This document shows positions 44,078 through 53,638 of a stretch of DNA of 64,000 nt, in pieces. This DNA comes from Microcella alkalica (GTDB taxonomy: Bacteria; Actinomycetota; Actinomycetes; Actinomycetales; Microbacteriaceae). Numbering within the stretch: the stretch's first letter is position 1; every line of letters begins with the position of its first letter. The position numbers and the translations under genes are program-made. The notes under the pieces were generated by a model. The model saw only the letters and a list, made by a program, of their open reading frames with translations, was not told the origin of the DNA and made no database searches. The stretch covers positions 558,001-622,000 of the forward strand of contig NZ_JACGWX010000001.1 of assembly GCF_014137945.1 (NCBI RefSeq), given 5' to 3'.

Positions 44078-44092
44078 CGCTCCTCCGGAGCG
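44078..44092 (+). terminator. Short GC hairpin after the MFS gene
   Basis: CGCTCC-TCC-GGAGCG forms a tight 6-bp stem in the gap between the MFS gene and sigA. It has no T-tract, so a terminator role is only possible. Confidence 0.3.
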
Positions 44093-44154
44093 CGCGGGAT
44101 CAGCGACTTGACATGGGTCGTTGTACTGCCCGGAGAACGGAAAAGAGGGTCCGA

Positions 44155-45573
44155 ATGGCAACCCGAACGACCACCGCCTCGAAGACGACTGCCGCGAAGA
44201 CCGCTGCCGCCCCGACGACCGCTGCGAAGAAGGCCCCCGCGGCGAGGAAGACCACCGCGGCGAAGCCCGCGGCCGGTGCCGTGGAGAGCGAGGCTCTCGA
44301 GGTCGCCGACGTCGCAACCGCTCCGGCGGTCGCGAAGCCTGCCGCCAAGAAGACGGCCGCCAAGAAGCCCGCCGCGCCGCGCAAGACCCCGGCGAGCAAG
44401 GCCGCAGTGACGAAGGCAGCGAAGTCCGGCGACGACGACGAGCCCGCTCAGATCGACGAGAGCGCCGATGTCGAGGTCGCGGACGTGGAGGTCGTCGTGG
44501 CGCCGACCGATGACTCGAGCGATGACGCGGCTGATTCGGATGACTCCGATGAGAACGGTGAGGACACCGCTCCGGTCGCCGTGCATCCGACGGACGCCAT
44601 CGTCCTCTCGATGAAGGACGACGACGAGGTGCCGGTCTACTCCTCGACCATCACCGGCGCGACCGCCGACCCGGTCAAGGACTACCTGAAGCAGATCGGC
44701 AAGGTTCCCCTCCTCAACGCCGCTGAGGAGGTCGAGCTCGCGATGCGCATCGAGGCCGGCCTGTTCGCCGAGGAGAAGCTCGGTCAGATGAGCGACAAGG
44801 AGAAGCGCACCCAATTGGGCCGCGAGCTCGCCTGGGTCGCGAAGGACGGCCAGCGCGCGAAGAACCACCTCCTGGGTGCGAATCTCCGTCTCGTGGTCTC
44901 GCTCGCCAAGCGATACACCGGTCGCGGGATGCAGTTCCTCGACCTGATCCAGGAGGGCAACCTCGGTCTCATCCGCGCCGTGGAGAAGTTCGACTACACC
45001 AAGGGCTTCAAGTTCTCGACGTACGCCACGTGGTGGATCCGTCAGGCGATCACCCGCGCGATGGCCGACCAGGCCCGCACGATCCGCATCCCCGTGCACA
45101 TGGTCGAGGTCATCAACAAGCTTGCCCGCGTCCAGCGGCAGATGCTCCAGGACCTGGGCCGCGAGCCCACGCCCGAGGAGCTCAGCCGCGAGCTCGACAT
45201 GACGCCCGAGAAGGTCATCGAGGTGCAGAAGTACGGCCGCGAGCCGATCTCGCTGCACACGCCGCTCGGCGAGGACGGCGACAGCGAGTTCGGTGATCTC
45301 ATCGAGGACACCGAGGCGGTCGTGCCGGCCGACGCAGTGGGCTTCACGATGCTGCAGAAGCAGCTCGAGAGTCTTCTCGACTCGCTCTCCGAGCGCGAGG
45401 CTGGCGTGATCCGCATGCGCTTCGGCCTCGGCGACGGAATGCCCAAGACTCTCGACCAGATTGGCGACACCTTCGGTGTCACGCGCGAGCGGATCCGCCA
45501 GATCGAGTCGAAGACCATGGCGAAGCTGCGGCACCCGTCGCGCTCGCAGGCGCTGCGTGACTACCTCGAGTAG
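44155..45573 (+). CDS. sigA: Principal RNA polymerase sigma factor (SigA/HrdB)
   Basis: A 472-residue group 1 sigma-70. After an Ala/Thr/Lys-rich and then acidic N-terminal ~150 residues come region 1.2 ([16 protein letters not shown]), region 2 ([25 protein letters not shown] and [20 protein letters not shown]), region 3 ([14 protein letters not shown]) and region 4 ([24 protein letters not shown]). The start at 44155 ([10 protein letters not shown]) has AGAGGG upstream. The Lys/Ala repeats at the N-terminus resemble those of other actinobacterial HrdB proteins. It drives most housekeeping promoters, including the -10 elements noted in this window. Confidence 0.97.
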   Translation: MATRTTTASKTTAAKTAAAPTTAAKKAPAARKTTAAKPAAGAVESEALEVADVATAPAVAKPAAKKTAAKKPAAPRKTPASKAAVTKAAKSGDDDEPAQIDESADVEVADVEVVVAPTDDSSDDAADSDDSDENGEDTAPVAVHPTDAIVLSMKDDDEVPVYSSTITGATADPVKDYLKQIGKVPLLNAAEEVELAMRIEAGLFAEEKLGQMSDKEKRTQLGRELAWVAKDGQRAKNHLLGANLRLVVSLAKRYTGRGMQFLDLIQEGNLGLIRAVEKFDYTKGFKFSTYATWWIRQAITRAMADQARTIRIPVHMVEVINKLARVQRQMLQDLGREPTPEELSRELDMTPEKVIEVQKYGREPISLHTPLGEDGDSEFGDLIEDTEAVVPADAVGFTMLQKQLESLLDSLSEREAGVIRMRFGLGDGMPKTLDQIGDTFGVTRERIRQIESKTMAKLRHPSRSQALRDYLE

Positions 45574-45624
45574 GCAGCACGAGCCCCACGACATCCGACA
45601 CGCGCATCGCGAGGGAGAACCGGC

Positions 45625-46326
45625 ATGACCGCTCAGGCGAACGAGGGCAAGGCGCTCGAAGTCGATATCGACGGGCAGCGCTGGCAGCGCATCCCCATCA
45701 GAACGCACGTCGTCGTCGCGGGGGAGGACATCATCGAGGTCGTCACGCGCTACGCCTCCGATGTCGTCCAGCCGGGGGACGTGCTCTTCGTGACCGAGAA
45801 GATCGTCGCGATCACGCAGGGCAGGTCGTACCCCGTCAGCGACATCCAGGCGCGTCCGCTCGCGCACACGCTGTCGAAGTACGTGACGAAGACGTCGCAC
45901 GGGATCGGTCTCGGCATGCCGGAGACCATGGAGATGGCGCTCCGTGAGGTCGGGACCCCGCGCATCCTCTTCGCGGCCGCAGTGGCCGCGGTGTCGAAGG
46001 CGCTCGGGCGCAAGGGCGACTTCTACCGGATCGCCGGCCCCAAGGCGCGCGGCATCGACGGCCCGACTCAGCACACGATCCCGCCGTACAACACGCAGGT
46101 CGTGCTGGTGCCCGACCAGCCGGATGCCGTGGCCGCGGAGATCAAGGCTGCTCTCGGCGACATCGCCGACGTGGCGATCGTCGACATCAACGACTTCGGG
46201 GGCAACATCCTCGGCGCGACCGTTCCGAAGGCCGGTCACGCGCGACTGGCGCGCATCCTGTCCGACAACCCGCTCGGTCAGGGTCACCAGTCGACCCCGC
46301 TGGGCGTGATCCGACCCGTCGACTAG
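45625..46326 (+). CDS. CofE-like protein (coenzyme F420-0:L-glutamate ligase fold)
   Basis: A 233-residue protein matching the F420_ligase fold: DGQRWQRIPIRTHVV at the N-terminus, DVLFVTEKIVAITQGRSYP with the conserved E-K and Q-G, a middle SHGIGLGMPETMEMALREVG and a C-terminal DINDFGGNILGATVPK. True CofE adds glutamates to F420-0. No other F420 biosynthesis gene is nearby, and this version lies next to sigA, so a different ligase role is possible. The ATG has GAGGGAGAA upstream. It is convergent with the ATP-grasp gene. Confidence 0.75.
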   Translation: MTAQANEGKALEVDIDGQRWQRIPIRTHVVVAGEDIIEVVTRYASDVVQPGDVLFVTEKIVAITQGRSYPVSDIQARPLAHTLSKYVTKTSHGIGLGMPETMEMALREVGTPRILFAAAVAAVSKALGRKGDFYRIAGPKARGIDGPTQHTIPPYNTQVVLVPDQPDAVAAEIKAALGDIADVAIVDINDFGGNILGATVPKAGHARLARILSDNPLGQGHQSTPLGVIRPVD

Positions 46327-46350
46327 CTCGCGGCGGACGTGGTCGGGTCG

Positions 46351-47370
46351 TCAGAACCCGATCGCGCGCTGGTAGACCGGCAGCAGGCCTTCACGCACGC
46401 CCGTCACGCTCGGCTTGAGCTGGAAAACGCCCGTGTTGTAGTTGCCCTCGATGACGGCGGGGCCGCCCGGTGTGATCGCGATGTCCCATCCCACGTAGGG
46501 GATCTCAGGCACTTCGCGCGCGAGCCGCTCGACGAGCGCGCAGACCGCCTCCCACAGGGGCACCTGGAAGCCGACGATCGACGTCCCGGACAGCGGATGG
46601 ACGGCGAACACCCGGCCGTCCCCGTCGAAAGCGGGGTGGTGGGCGACGCCGTGCTCGTCGAGCATCGTGTACATGCCGCCATCGCTGAAGTTGTCGACGT
46701 CGCCGCCGTTGCCCATCTTGAGCGTGCGCGCGAGGGTGTGCACGCCGTCCTGGTCATCGCGGAAGGTGATGATGCGCAGGGTGTTGACGGACGAGTGGTT
46801 GAGCGACGCCATGACCGGGTGCTGACTAAGGAACTCCTCCAGCAGGACCTGTCTGGCGGCCAGTCGGTCGGCGCGCCAGGCCTCCGGGTCGCGGATGTCC
46901 GCGGTCGAGAACGCCCGGATCCCGTCGCCCCCGAGGCTGTCCGCCACCTTCGCCATCACGCGATCGTGGCGCGCGAGGAACTCGGCGAGCTCACCGGCGG
47001 TCGCCGTGCGCAGGTCTAGCCACTCACGGCGCAGCGCAAAGGCGAATCGCGCATTGAACCGCGACTTGTCGGCGAACAGCGAGCGATGCTGGGGACTGTT
47101 GAGCTTCTGGGCGAGATGGTTCGACTTCGGGTGCGTCATGAAGGTGCGACGCTCGCGACGGCTCAGCAGATGGAAGTCCCAGTCGTAGTAGTCCTGGAAG
47201 CCCGTCTCGTGCCGAACCGACGACCACAGCATGTCGCCGAGGATGACCGGCTTCGGCCGCCCGGTCGATGACGCGATGCGACCGGCGAGCCGGGAGAGGT
47301 TCGCGGTGTCGATCGCCGCGGCGCGCCTGGCGAGGTACCGGAATCGCCGGCTCCAGCCGAGCCCTGCCAC
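46351..47370 (-). CDS. Sugar-transfer-associated ATP-grasp family protein
   Basis: A 339-residue protein like the ATPgrasp_ST family, often linked to cell-surface polysaccharides or peptide-like modification. Visible ATP-grasp elements: a central VLLEEFLSQHPVMASLNHSSVNTLRI with the acidic metal residues, RTLKMGNGGDVDNFSDGG, and the C-terminal YVGWDIAITPGGPAVIEGNYNTG with the E-x-N metal ligands. The GTG start lies 6 bp after the stop of the DUF7455 gene on the same strand, so both form an operon. The exact substrate is unknown; no glycosyltransferases are nearby. Confidence 0.8.
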   Translation of the reverse strand: MAGLGWSRRFRYLARRAAAIDTANLSRLAGRIASSTGRPKPVILGDMLWSSVRHETGFQDYYDWDFHLLSRRERRTFMTHPKSNHLAQKLNSPQHRSLFADKSRFNARFAFALRREWLDLRTATAGELAEFLARHDRVMAKVADSLGGDGIRAFSTADIRDPEAWRADRLAARQVLLEEFLSQHPVMASLNHSSVNTLRIITFRDDQDGVHTLARTLKMGNGGDVDNFSDGGMYTMLDEHGVAHHPAFDGDGRVFAVHPLSGTSIVGFQVPLWEAVCALVERLAREVPEIPYVGWDIAITPGGPAVIEGNYNTGVFQLKPSVTGVREGLLPVYQRAIGF

Positions 47371-47376
47371 GCGGGC

Positions 47377-47598
47377 CTAGGCGTCGGCCGTCAGGCGGTC
47401 GGTCTCGTCGTGCCAGGCGAGCGCCGCCGTGCTCAGCTTCTCCTTGAAGCGCGCGGCGTGGTGGGCGCAGAACAGGAGCTCGCCCGTGGCCAGGGTCACG
47501 CGTACGTAGGCCTGAGCACCGCAACTGTCGCAGCGGTCGGCGACGGTGAGCGGCTGCGCGACGACGATCCCGGGGCTCTCGGTGGTGAGCTGCGTCAT
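47377..47598 (-). CDS. DUF7455 small zinc-binding protein
   Basis: A 73-residue protein with a Cys-rich knuckle: CDSCGAQAYVRV near residue 23 and LLFCAHHAARFKEKL near residue 43, giving probable ligands C, C, C and H. This matches the actinobacterial DUF7455 family, often located between sigA and the topoisomerase genes. The start has AGGAAGTGAGGG upstream. It precedes the ATP-grasp gene by 6 bp. Function unknown. Confidence 0.85.
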   Translation of the reverse strand: MTQLTTESPGIVVAQPLTVADRCDSCGAQAYVRVTLATGELLFCAHHAARFKEKLSTAALAWHDETDRLTADA

Positions 47599-47851
47599 GG
47601 GGTGTCCCTCACTTCCTTGATTCGTCGTGGTGCCTGGTGATCCCTATTCGAACACACGCGACCAGTGGATCGGTGCCATTCGGCCGCCATTTCGCTGAAC
47701 GCGTAGGGGAGGGCGAACATGCAAGCGGCCGGTGCGGCGCGGCAGGGCGTGGGAGGCAGGCCGCGACGGCATGGCGGTTTAGGCTGTCGTGGGCTCGTCG
47801 CCGGGCGCGCCCGAGGCATCCTGATTCACGAGCATCGCGAGGCACCCACCC

Positions 47852-49933
47852 GTGGCCCAGTCCGATTACACCGCCCACCACCTCTCCGTCCTGGAGGGTC
47901 TCGAGGCCGTGCGGAAGCGCCCCGGCATGTACATCGGCTCGACCGACTCGCGCGGGCTCATGCACTGCCTGTGGGAGATCATCGACAACTCCGTCGACGA
48001 GGCGCTCGGCGGCCATGGCGACACGATCGACGTGCACCTGCACCGCGACGGCAGCGTCGAGGTGCGCGACCGGGCTCGCGGCATCCCCGTCGACATCGAG
48101 CCGAAGACCGGCCTGTCGGGCGTCGAGGTCGTGTTCACGAAGCTGCACGCGGGCGGCAAGTTCGGGTCGGGTTCCTACGCGGCGTCGGGTGGGCTCCACG
48201 GCGTCGGCGCATCGGTCGTCAACGCGCTCTCCGAGCGCCTCGACGTCGAGGTCGATCGCGGGGGCAAGACCTGGGCGATGTCGTTCCATCGCGGCGAGCC
48301 GGGCGTGTTCGCCGACGGGCCGGACGGCCCTCGCCCCGATGCCCCATTCACCCCTTTCACCGACAACAGCGAGCTCCGCGTCGTCGGCAAGGTGGGGAAG
48401 AACGTCACGGGGACGCGCATCCGCTACTGGGCCGACTCGCAGATCTTCAGCCGCGGAGCGGCCTTCCAGACGGATGACCTCGTGGGGCGCGCGCGCCAGA
48501 CCGCCTTCCTCGTCCCCGGCCTCGCGATCTCGATCACCGACGAGCGCGGTGACGAGCCGGTGACCGAGGCGTTCCGGTACGACGGCGGCATCAGCGAGTT
48601 CGCCGAGTTCCTCGCCCCCGACGCGGGCGTGACCGACACGTGGCGCATCCAGGGAACCGGGACCTTCACCGAGACCGTGCCCGTTCTGCAGGCCAACGGC
48701 CACATGGCCCCCACCGAGCTCGAGCGCGAGTGCGTCGTCGACATCGCGCTGCGGTGGGGGACGGGCTACGAGACCGTGCTTCGCAGCTTCGTCAACATCA
48801 TCGCCACGCCCAAGGGCGGCACCCACCAGGCCGGGTTCGAGCAGGGGCTGCTGAAGACCCTGCGCGCGGAGGTCGAGAAGAACGCGCGCCGCCTGAAGGC
48901 CGGCAGCGACAAGCTCGAGAAGGACGACGTGCTGGCGGGGCTCACCGCGGTGCTCACCGTGCGCGTTCCTGAGCCGCAGTTCGAGGGCCAGACCAAGGAG
49001 GTGCTCGGCACGCCCGCCGCGCGCGCGATCGTCGCCTCGGTGCTGCAGTCGGCGCTCAAGGAGCGGTTCGCCTCGACTAAGCGCGACGACAAGGCGCAGA
49101 CCGCCCTCCTGCTCGACAAGGTGGTCGCGGAGATGAAGAGCCGCATCTCGGCGCGCGCGCACAAGGAGACCCAGCGCCGCAAGAATGCGCTCGAGAGCTC
49201 GTCGCTCCCGGCCAAGCTCGTCGACTGCCGATCGAACGACGTCGAGGCGAGCGAGCTCTTCATCGTCGAGGGAGACAGCGCGCTCGGCACCGCGAAGCTC
49301 GCGCGCGACAGCGAGTTCCAGGCGCTCCTGCCGATCCGCGGCAAGATCCTCAACGTCCAGAAGGCCTCGGTGAGCGACATGCTCTCGAACGCCGAGTGCG
49401 CCTCGATCATCCAGGTGATCGGCGCCGGGTCGGGCCGCTCGTTCGACCTCGCGCAGGCCCGGTACGGCAAGGTCATCATCATGAGCGACGCCGACGTCGA
49501 CGGCGCGCACATCCGCACGCTCCTGCTGACGCTGTTCTTCCGCTACATGCGGCCGATGATCGACGAGGGCCGCGTGTTCGCCGCCGTGCCTCCGCTGCAC
49601 CGCGTCGTCGTCATGAACCCCGGCACCAAGCCCAACGAGACGATCTACACGTACAGCGAGGCCGAGCTGCAGGGCGTGCTCGCGGCGCTCAAGAAGTCGG
49701 GGCGCCGCTACCAGGACCCGATCCAGCGCTACAAGGGCCTCGGTGAGATGGACGCCGATCAGCTCGCCGACACGACCATGAGCCGCAAGCACCGCACCCT
49801 GCGCCGCGTGCGCGTCACCGACGCGGAGATGTCCTCGAGCGTCTTCGAGCTCCTGATGGGCAACGACGTCGCGCCGCGCAAGGATTTCATCATCGCCGGC
49901 CAGGGTCTCAACCGCGACCGCATCGACGTCTAG
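47852..49933 (+). CDS. parE: Type IIA topoisomerase subunit B (ParE/GyrB-like)
   Basis: A 693-residue ATPase subunit of a type IIA topoisomerase. It has the GHKL ATPase motifs (EIIDNSVDEALGG; GLHGVGASVVNALS), the transducer region with the conserved Lys (TPKGGTHQAGF) and the Toprim domain (EGDSALG and DADVDGAH near residue 547). The partner subunit is encoded convergently. Whether the pair is called topoisomerase IV or a second gyrase cannot be settled from this window; its sequence (SVLEGLEAVRKRPGMYIG, DGSVEVRDRARGIPVD) fits the ParE-like form of actinobacteria. GTG start at 47852; 253 bp of non-coding sequence precede it. Confidence 0.92.
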   Translation: MAQSDYTAHHLSVLEGLEAVRKRPGMYIGSTDSRGLMHCLWEIIDNSVDEALGGHGDTIDVHLHRDGSVEVRDRARGIPVDIEPKTGLSGVEVVFTKLHAGGKFGSGSYAASGGLHGVGASVVNALSERLDVEVDRGGKTWAMSFHRGEPGVFADGPDGPRPDAPFTPFTDNSELRVVGKVGKNVTGTRIRYWADSQIFSRGAAFQTDDLVGRARQTAFLVPGLAISITDERGDEPVTEAFRYDGGISEFAEFLAPDAGVTDTWRIQGTGTFTETVPVLQANGHMAPTELERECVVDIALRWGTGYETVLRSFVNIIATPKGGTHQAGFEQGLLKTLRAEVEKNARRLKAGSDKLEKDDVLAGLTAVLTVRVPEPQFEGQTKEVLGTPAARAIVASVLQSALKERFASTKRDDKAQTALLLDKVVAEMKSRISARAHKETQRRKNALESSSLPAKLVDCRSNDVEASELFIVEGDSALGTAKLARDSEFQALLPIRGKILNVQKASVSDMLSNAECASIIQVIGAGSGRSFDLAQARYGKVIIMSDADVDGAHIRTLLLTLFFRYMRPMIDEGRVFAAVPPLHRVVVMNPGTKPNETIYTYSEAELQGVLAALKKSGRRYQDPIQRYKGLGEMDADQLADTTMSRKHRTLRRVRVTDAEMSSSVFELLMGNDVAPRKDFIIAGQGLNRDRIDV

Positions 49934-49949
49934 CTCCATCGCTCGCCGC

Positions 49950-49971
49950 CGATCCGTCAGCGGGCGGATCG
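49950..49971. terminator. Hairpin between the convergent topoisomerase genes
   Basis: CGATCCG (49950-49956) and CGGATCG (49965-49971) form a 7-bp stem with an 8-nt loop in the 65-bp gap between the parE and parC stop codons. Confidence 0.55.
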
Positions 49972-49998
49972 CCGGCTCGGCCGGGCGCGCCCGTCGCG

Positions 49999-52464
49999 TC
50001 AGGAGAGCCGGGCGCCGATCGATCCGACCACGGTGTCGAGCGGAGCGCCCGAGCCGTCGCGCTTCGCGCCGCCCGCAGGCAGCGTGCGCGCTGAGCCGTC
50101 GGCCCCGACGGCGAGAGGGTCGGTGCCGACCCAGGCGAGCTGCAGGGCATCCTCGCCCTTGAGGAGGGCATGCGCGCGGACGCCGCTGGTGGCGCGACCC
50201 TTCCTGGGGAATTCGGAGAACGCGGACACCTTCGCGCGGCCCGGGTCGGTGCCGGCGATCGTCTGCGTCGAGCCGCTCACCGTGACGACCTCCGCCGTCG
50301 CGGGGTCGACCACGCCGAAGCAGATCACGCCGGCGCCGGCGCCGAGCTTGATTCCCGCCATGCCGCCGGCCGGCAGGCCCTGCGGGCGCACCTGATCGGC
50401 CCCGAAATGCAGGAGCTGGGCATCCGACGTCACGAAGACGAGCTCGGCGTCGTCGGGGGCGGGAGACGCGGCGACCACCTCATCGCCTGCCCTCAGCCCG
50501 ATGACCTCGCCATCGGGGCGCGCGGGCCAGCCGCCGGGGGAGACGCGCTTGACGGTGCCGTCCCGCGTGCCGAGCGCCAGCGGGGTCGACGATGCGGGAT
50601 CGACGATCGCGATGATGCGCTCGCGCGCGTCGGTGAGGCCGATGTAGTCGCGCAGCCTCGCTCCCGCCCCGAGCTGGAGCGAGTTGGCCGGAACCCCGGG
50701 GAGCCCGACGGGCGTGAAACGGACGAAGCGGCCGCGCGAGGTGATCGCGGCGAGGTCGCCGCGCGCGGTCGAGTCGACGGCGGAGAGGATCGCGTCGTGC
50801 TTGCTGCGGCGGGCGGGTGCGACGAGGGGCGACTCGTCCGAGAGCTCGACGCGGACTGCCCGACCCGTGGTGGACAGCAGCACCCGGCAGGGCGTGTCGG
50901 CGATCTCGAGCACCGGGGCCGCCCCGCGCGAGCGGGGCGCGGCGATGGACGGGTTCGCCTCGGTCAGGAGCGTCCGTCGAGGCGTTCCGAATCGGTCGGC
51001 CACGGCATCCAGCTCATCGCCCACGACGGTGCGCACGCGGCTCGGGTCGGCGAGCAGCGTCTCGAGCGTCGCGATTTCCGCGAGCAGCTGGTCGCGCTCC
51101 GCCTCGAGCTCGATGCGGCTGAACTTCGTGAGGCGGCGCAGGCGCAGCTCGAGGATGTAGTCGCTCTGGAGCTGGCTGAGATCGAAGACGTCCATGAGGC
51201 GCGCGCGCGCCTGCTCGGCGTCGTCGGAGGCGCGGATGACCTGGATGACCTCGTCGATGTCGAGGATCGCGATGAGCAGGCCCTCCACGAGGTGGAGGCG
51301 CTCGCGGCGGCGGGCGAGCCGGTAGCGGCTGCGGCGCGTCACGACCTCGATGCGATGGTCGACGTAGACCTGGAGGAGCTCGCGCAGCCCGAGCGTCTGC
51401 GGGCGCCCCTCGACGAGGGCGACGGCGTTGATCGAGAAGCCGTCCTCCAGCGGTGTGTAGCGGTAGAGCTGCTCGAGCACCGCCTCGGGGCTGAAGCCGG
51501 TCTTGACCCCGATGACGAGTCGCAGGCCGTTCTTGCGGTCGGTGAGATCGGTGACGTCGCTGATGCCCGCGAGCTTCTTCGACTGGACGCCGTCCTTGAT
51601 CTTCTCGATGACCTTCTCGGGGCCGACGAGGTAGGGAAGTTCGGTGACGACGATGCCGGTCTTGCGCGCCGTGACGGGCTCGATCGAGACCTTCGCGCGA
51701 GTCTTGAACGAGCCGCGTCCGGTCGCGTAGGCGTCCTTGATGCCGTCGAGCCCGATGATCGTCCCGCCCGTCGGAAGGTCGGGCCCCGGCACGAAGGCCA
51801 TGAGCTCCTCGAGTGTTGCCTGCGGGTTCTCGATCAGGTGGCGCGCGGCGCTGGCGACCTCGATGAGGTTGTGCGGGGCCATGTTCGTGGCCATGCCGAC
51901 GGCGATGCCGCTCGCGCCGTTGACGAGCAGGCTCGGGAATGCGGCCGGGAGCACGGCCGGCTGCACGAGCTGGTTGTCGTAGTTCGGGATGAAGTCGACG
52001 ACGTCCTCATCCAGGTCGTCGACCATCGCGAGAGCTGCGGCGCGCATCCTGGCCTCGGTGTAGCGCGAGGCCGCGGGGCCGTCATCGAGCGAGCCGAAGT
52101 TCCCGTGCCCGTCGATGAGCGGCACGCGGAGCGTGAAGTCCTGGGCCATGCGGACGAGCGCGTCGTAGATCGCGCCGTCTCCGTGCGGGTGGAGCTTGCC
52201 CATGACCTCGCCCACGACGCGCGCCGACTTCACGTGGCCGCGGTCTGGCCGGAGCCCCATCTCGCTCATCATGTAGAGGATGCGTCGCTGGACCGGCTTG
52301 AGGCCGTCCCTGGCATCGGGCAGCGCGCGCGAGTAGATCACCGAGTACGCGTACTCGAGGAACGACCCTTGCATCTCGTCGGCGAGGTCGACGTCGTCGA
52401 TGCGTTCGCCGGGGGTCTCGTCGAGGTCGGGCTGGGGCGAGCGGGGGGCAGGAGGGGGAGTCAT
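49999..52464 (-). CDS. parC: Type IIA topoisomerase subunit A (ParC/GyrA-like)
   Basis: An 821-residue DNA-cleaving subunit. The catalytic tyrosine is Y135 in [10 protein letters not shown], with the winged-helix segment [17 protein letters not shown] (92-108). A long coiled-coil tower and a C-terminal beta-pinwheel with degenerate repeats follow (for example the [21 protein letters not shown] and [13 protein letters not shown] blades). The ATG at 52464 lies 12 bp from the start of the divergent phosphohydrolase gene. At the position of the E. coli GyrA Ser83 this protein has Gly97. Confidence 0.93.
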   Translation of the reverse strand: MTPPPAPRSPQPDLDETPGERIDDVDLADEMQGSFLEYAYSVIYSRALPDARDGLKPVQRRILYMMSEMGLRPDRGHVKSARVVGEVMGKLHPHGDGAIYDALVRMAQDFTLRVPLIDGHGNFGSLDDGPAASRYTEARMRAAALAMVDDLDEDVVDFIPNYDNQLVQPAVLPAAFPSLLVNGASGIAVGMATNMAPHNLIEVASAARHLIENPQATLEELMAFVPGPDLPTGGTIIGLDGIKDAYATGRGSFKTRAKVSIEPVTARKTGIVVTELPYLVGPEKVIEKIKDGVQSKKLAGISDVTDLTDRKNGLRLVIGVKTGFSPEAVLEQLYRYTPLEDGFSINAVALVEGRPQTLGLRELLQVYVDHRIEVVTRRSRYRLARRRERLHLVEGLLIAILDIDEVIQVIRASDDAEQARARLMDVFDLSQLQSDYILELRLRRLTKFSRIELEAERDQLLAEIATLETLLADPSRVRTVVGDELDAVADRFGTPRRTLLTEANPSIAAPRSRGAAPVLEIADTPCRVLLSTTGRAVRVELSDESPLVAPARRSKHDAILSAVDSTARGDLAAITSRGRFVRFTPVGLPGVPANSLQLGAGARLRDYIGLTDARERIIAIVDPASSTPLALGTRDGTVKRVSPGGWPARPDGEVIGLRAGDEVVAASPAPDDAELVFVTSDAQLLHFGADQVRPQGLPAGGMAGIKLGAGAGVICFGVVDPATAEVVTVSGSTQTIAGTDPGRAKVSAFSEFPRKGRATSGVRAHALLKGEDALQLAWVGTDPLAVGADGSARTLPAGGAKRDGSGAPLDTVVGSIGARLS

Positions 52465-52482
52465 AGGATGGCCCCCATGCTA
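52464..52482. promoter_or_regulatory. Interlocked divergent promoters of parC and the phosphohydrolase gene
   Basis: Plus strand: TAGGAT (52464-52469) lies 7 nt before ATG 52477. Minus strand: TAGCAT (52477-52482) lies 12 nt before the parC ATG ending at 52464. Each -10 hexamer overlaps the other gene's start codon. Confidence 0.5.
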
Positions 52483-53607
52483 CCGGCGCCCCGACGCGAC
52501 ACCCCGTCACTCGGGCACGTGTTGACCGGCTCTCTCGCGGCCATCCGCGGGGAGGAGAACGGCCTTGCGACGCCTCCCGTGCGCAGCGCGGCCGTCATCC
52601 TCGTCGACGGCCTCGGGATGTCCGCGCTGCGCGCCCGGTCCGGTCACGCCCGCAGACTCATGGCCGCGATCGCCGGCAAGCGGGGCACGATCGACGCGGG
52701 CTTCCCGACCACGACCGCTGCCGCGCTCGCCACGCTCACGACCGGTCTCCAGCCGGGCGAACACGGGCTGGTGGGGTACTCGGCCCTGGATCGTGCCGGT
52801 GACCGCGTCGTCAATCAGCTGACCGGATGGGACGAGGGGATGCGGCCGGCGGAGTGGCAGCCGCACCTGACGCTGTTCCAGTCGGCCGCGGCATCCGGGA
52901 TCGACGCGGTGGTGGTGGGTTCGGAGCGCTACCGCGACACGGGCTTCACGGATGCCGTGCTGAGGGGCGCCCGCTTCGTCGCCGAGTCGTCGATCGCCGA
53001 CCGCATCCGCACGACGGTCGCGCTCCTCGAGGCGCCCGGTTCGACGCTCGTGTACTGCTACGTCCCGGAGCTCGACATGGTCGGGCACGCAGAGGGCAGC
53101 GAATCGGTCGGATGGATGGAGCGCCTCGAGGAGCTCGACGCGGCTCTCGAGCCGCTCGCGAGGCGCGTGCCGCGTGATGCCGGCGTGCTGCTCACCGCGG
53201 ATCACGGCATGCTGGACGTCCCGGAGCACGCGCGGCTCGTGATCGACGCGCGCAGCCCGCTCTGGAGCGGCGTCCGCCATGTGGCGGGGGAGCCGCGGTG
53301 CCTGCACCTGGCCCTCCAGCCGGACGCCGATGCGGCGGGCGCGCTTGCTCGCTGGCGCGCCGCCGAGGGCTCGCGTTCGTGGATCGTGAGCCGCGACGAG
53401 GCGATCGCCGCGGACTGGTTCGGGCACGTCGCCCCCGAAGTCGCGCCTCGGATCGGTGACGTACTCGTCGCAGCGCGAAGCCGCGTGGCCTACTACGACG
53501 AACGGACGGCGACCCCCCGCGCTCTCGCCATGGTCGGCCAGCACGGATCGTTCTCCCCGGAGGAGACCCGCATCCCGCTCGCGCGGTGGGGTGCCTTCGC
53601 GCTCTGA
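52477..53607 (+). CDS. Alkaline phosphatase-fold phosphodiesterase/pyrophosphatase-like protein
   Basis: A 376-residue protein of the nucleotide pyrophosphatase/phosphodiesterase (type I phosphodiesterase) group. Metal-site motifs are visible: [10 protein letters not shown] with the first Asp, [15 protein letters not shown] with the nucleophilic Thr, [13 protein letters not shown] with Asp/His, [12 protein letters not shown] with Asp/His and a C-terminal MVGQHGSFS with His. There is no signal peptide, so it probably acts in the cytoplasm. I choose ATG 52477 because TAGGAT lies 7 nt upstream; an ATG at 52468 with GGAG upstream would add three residues. Substrate unknown. Confidence 0.85.
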   Translation: MLPAPRRDTPSLGHVLTGSLAAIRGEENGLATPPVRSAAVILVDGLGMSALRARSGHARRLMAAIAGKRGTIDAGFPTTTAAALATLTTGLQPGEHGLVGYSALDRAGDRVVNQLTGWDEGMRPAEWQPHLTLFQSAAASGIDAVVVGSERYRDTGFTDAVLRGARFVAESSIADRIRTTVALLEAPGSTLVYCYVPELDMVGHAEGSESVGWMERLEELDAALEPLARRVPRDAGVLLTADHGMLDVPEHARLVIDARSPLWSGVRHVAGEPRCLHLALQPDADAAGALARWRAAEGSRSWIVSRDEAIAADWFGHVAPEVAPRIGDVLVAARSRVAYYDERTATPRALAMVGQHGSFSPEETRIPLARWGAFAL

Positions 53608-53638
53608 GCGCGAGGCCGGGCCGTACCGAGGTCGTCGG

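Noticed and set aside
44110-44130. TTGACA as the sigA -35 element
   Set aside because: CTTGACATGG is a perfect -35 hexamer, but no -10-like sequence lies 16-19 bp downstream before the ribosome site, so I do not call a promoter.
47599-47851. A small gene in the 253-bp gap before parE
   Set aside because: Short frames on both strands lack ribosome sites and are basic and low-complexity. I see no gene or clear regulatory motif there.
52468-52476. ATG at 52468 as the start of the phosphohydrolase
   Set aside because: It has a GGAG-like site 7 nt upstream, but the TAGGAT hexamer overlaps it and fits leaderless initiation at 52477. The difference is three residues and stays open.
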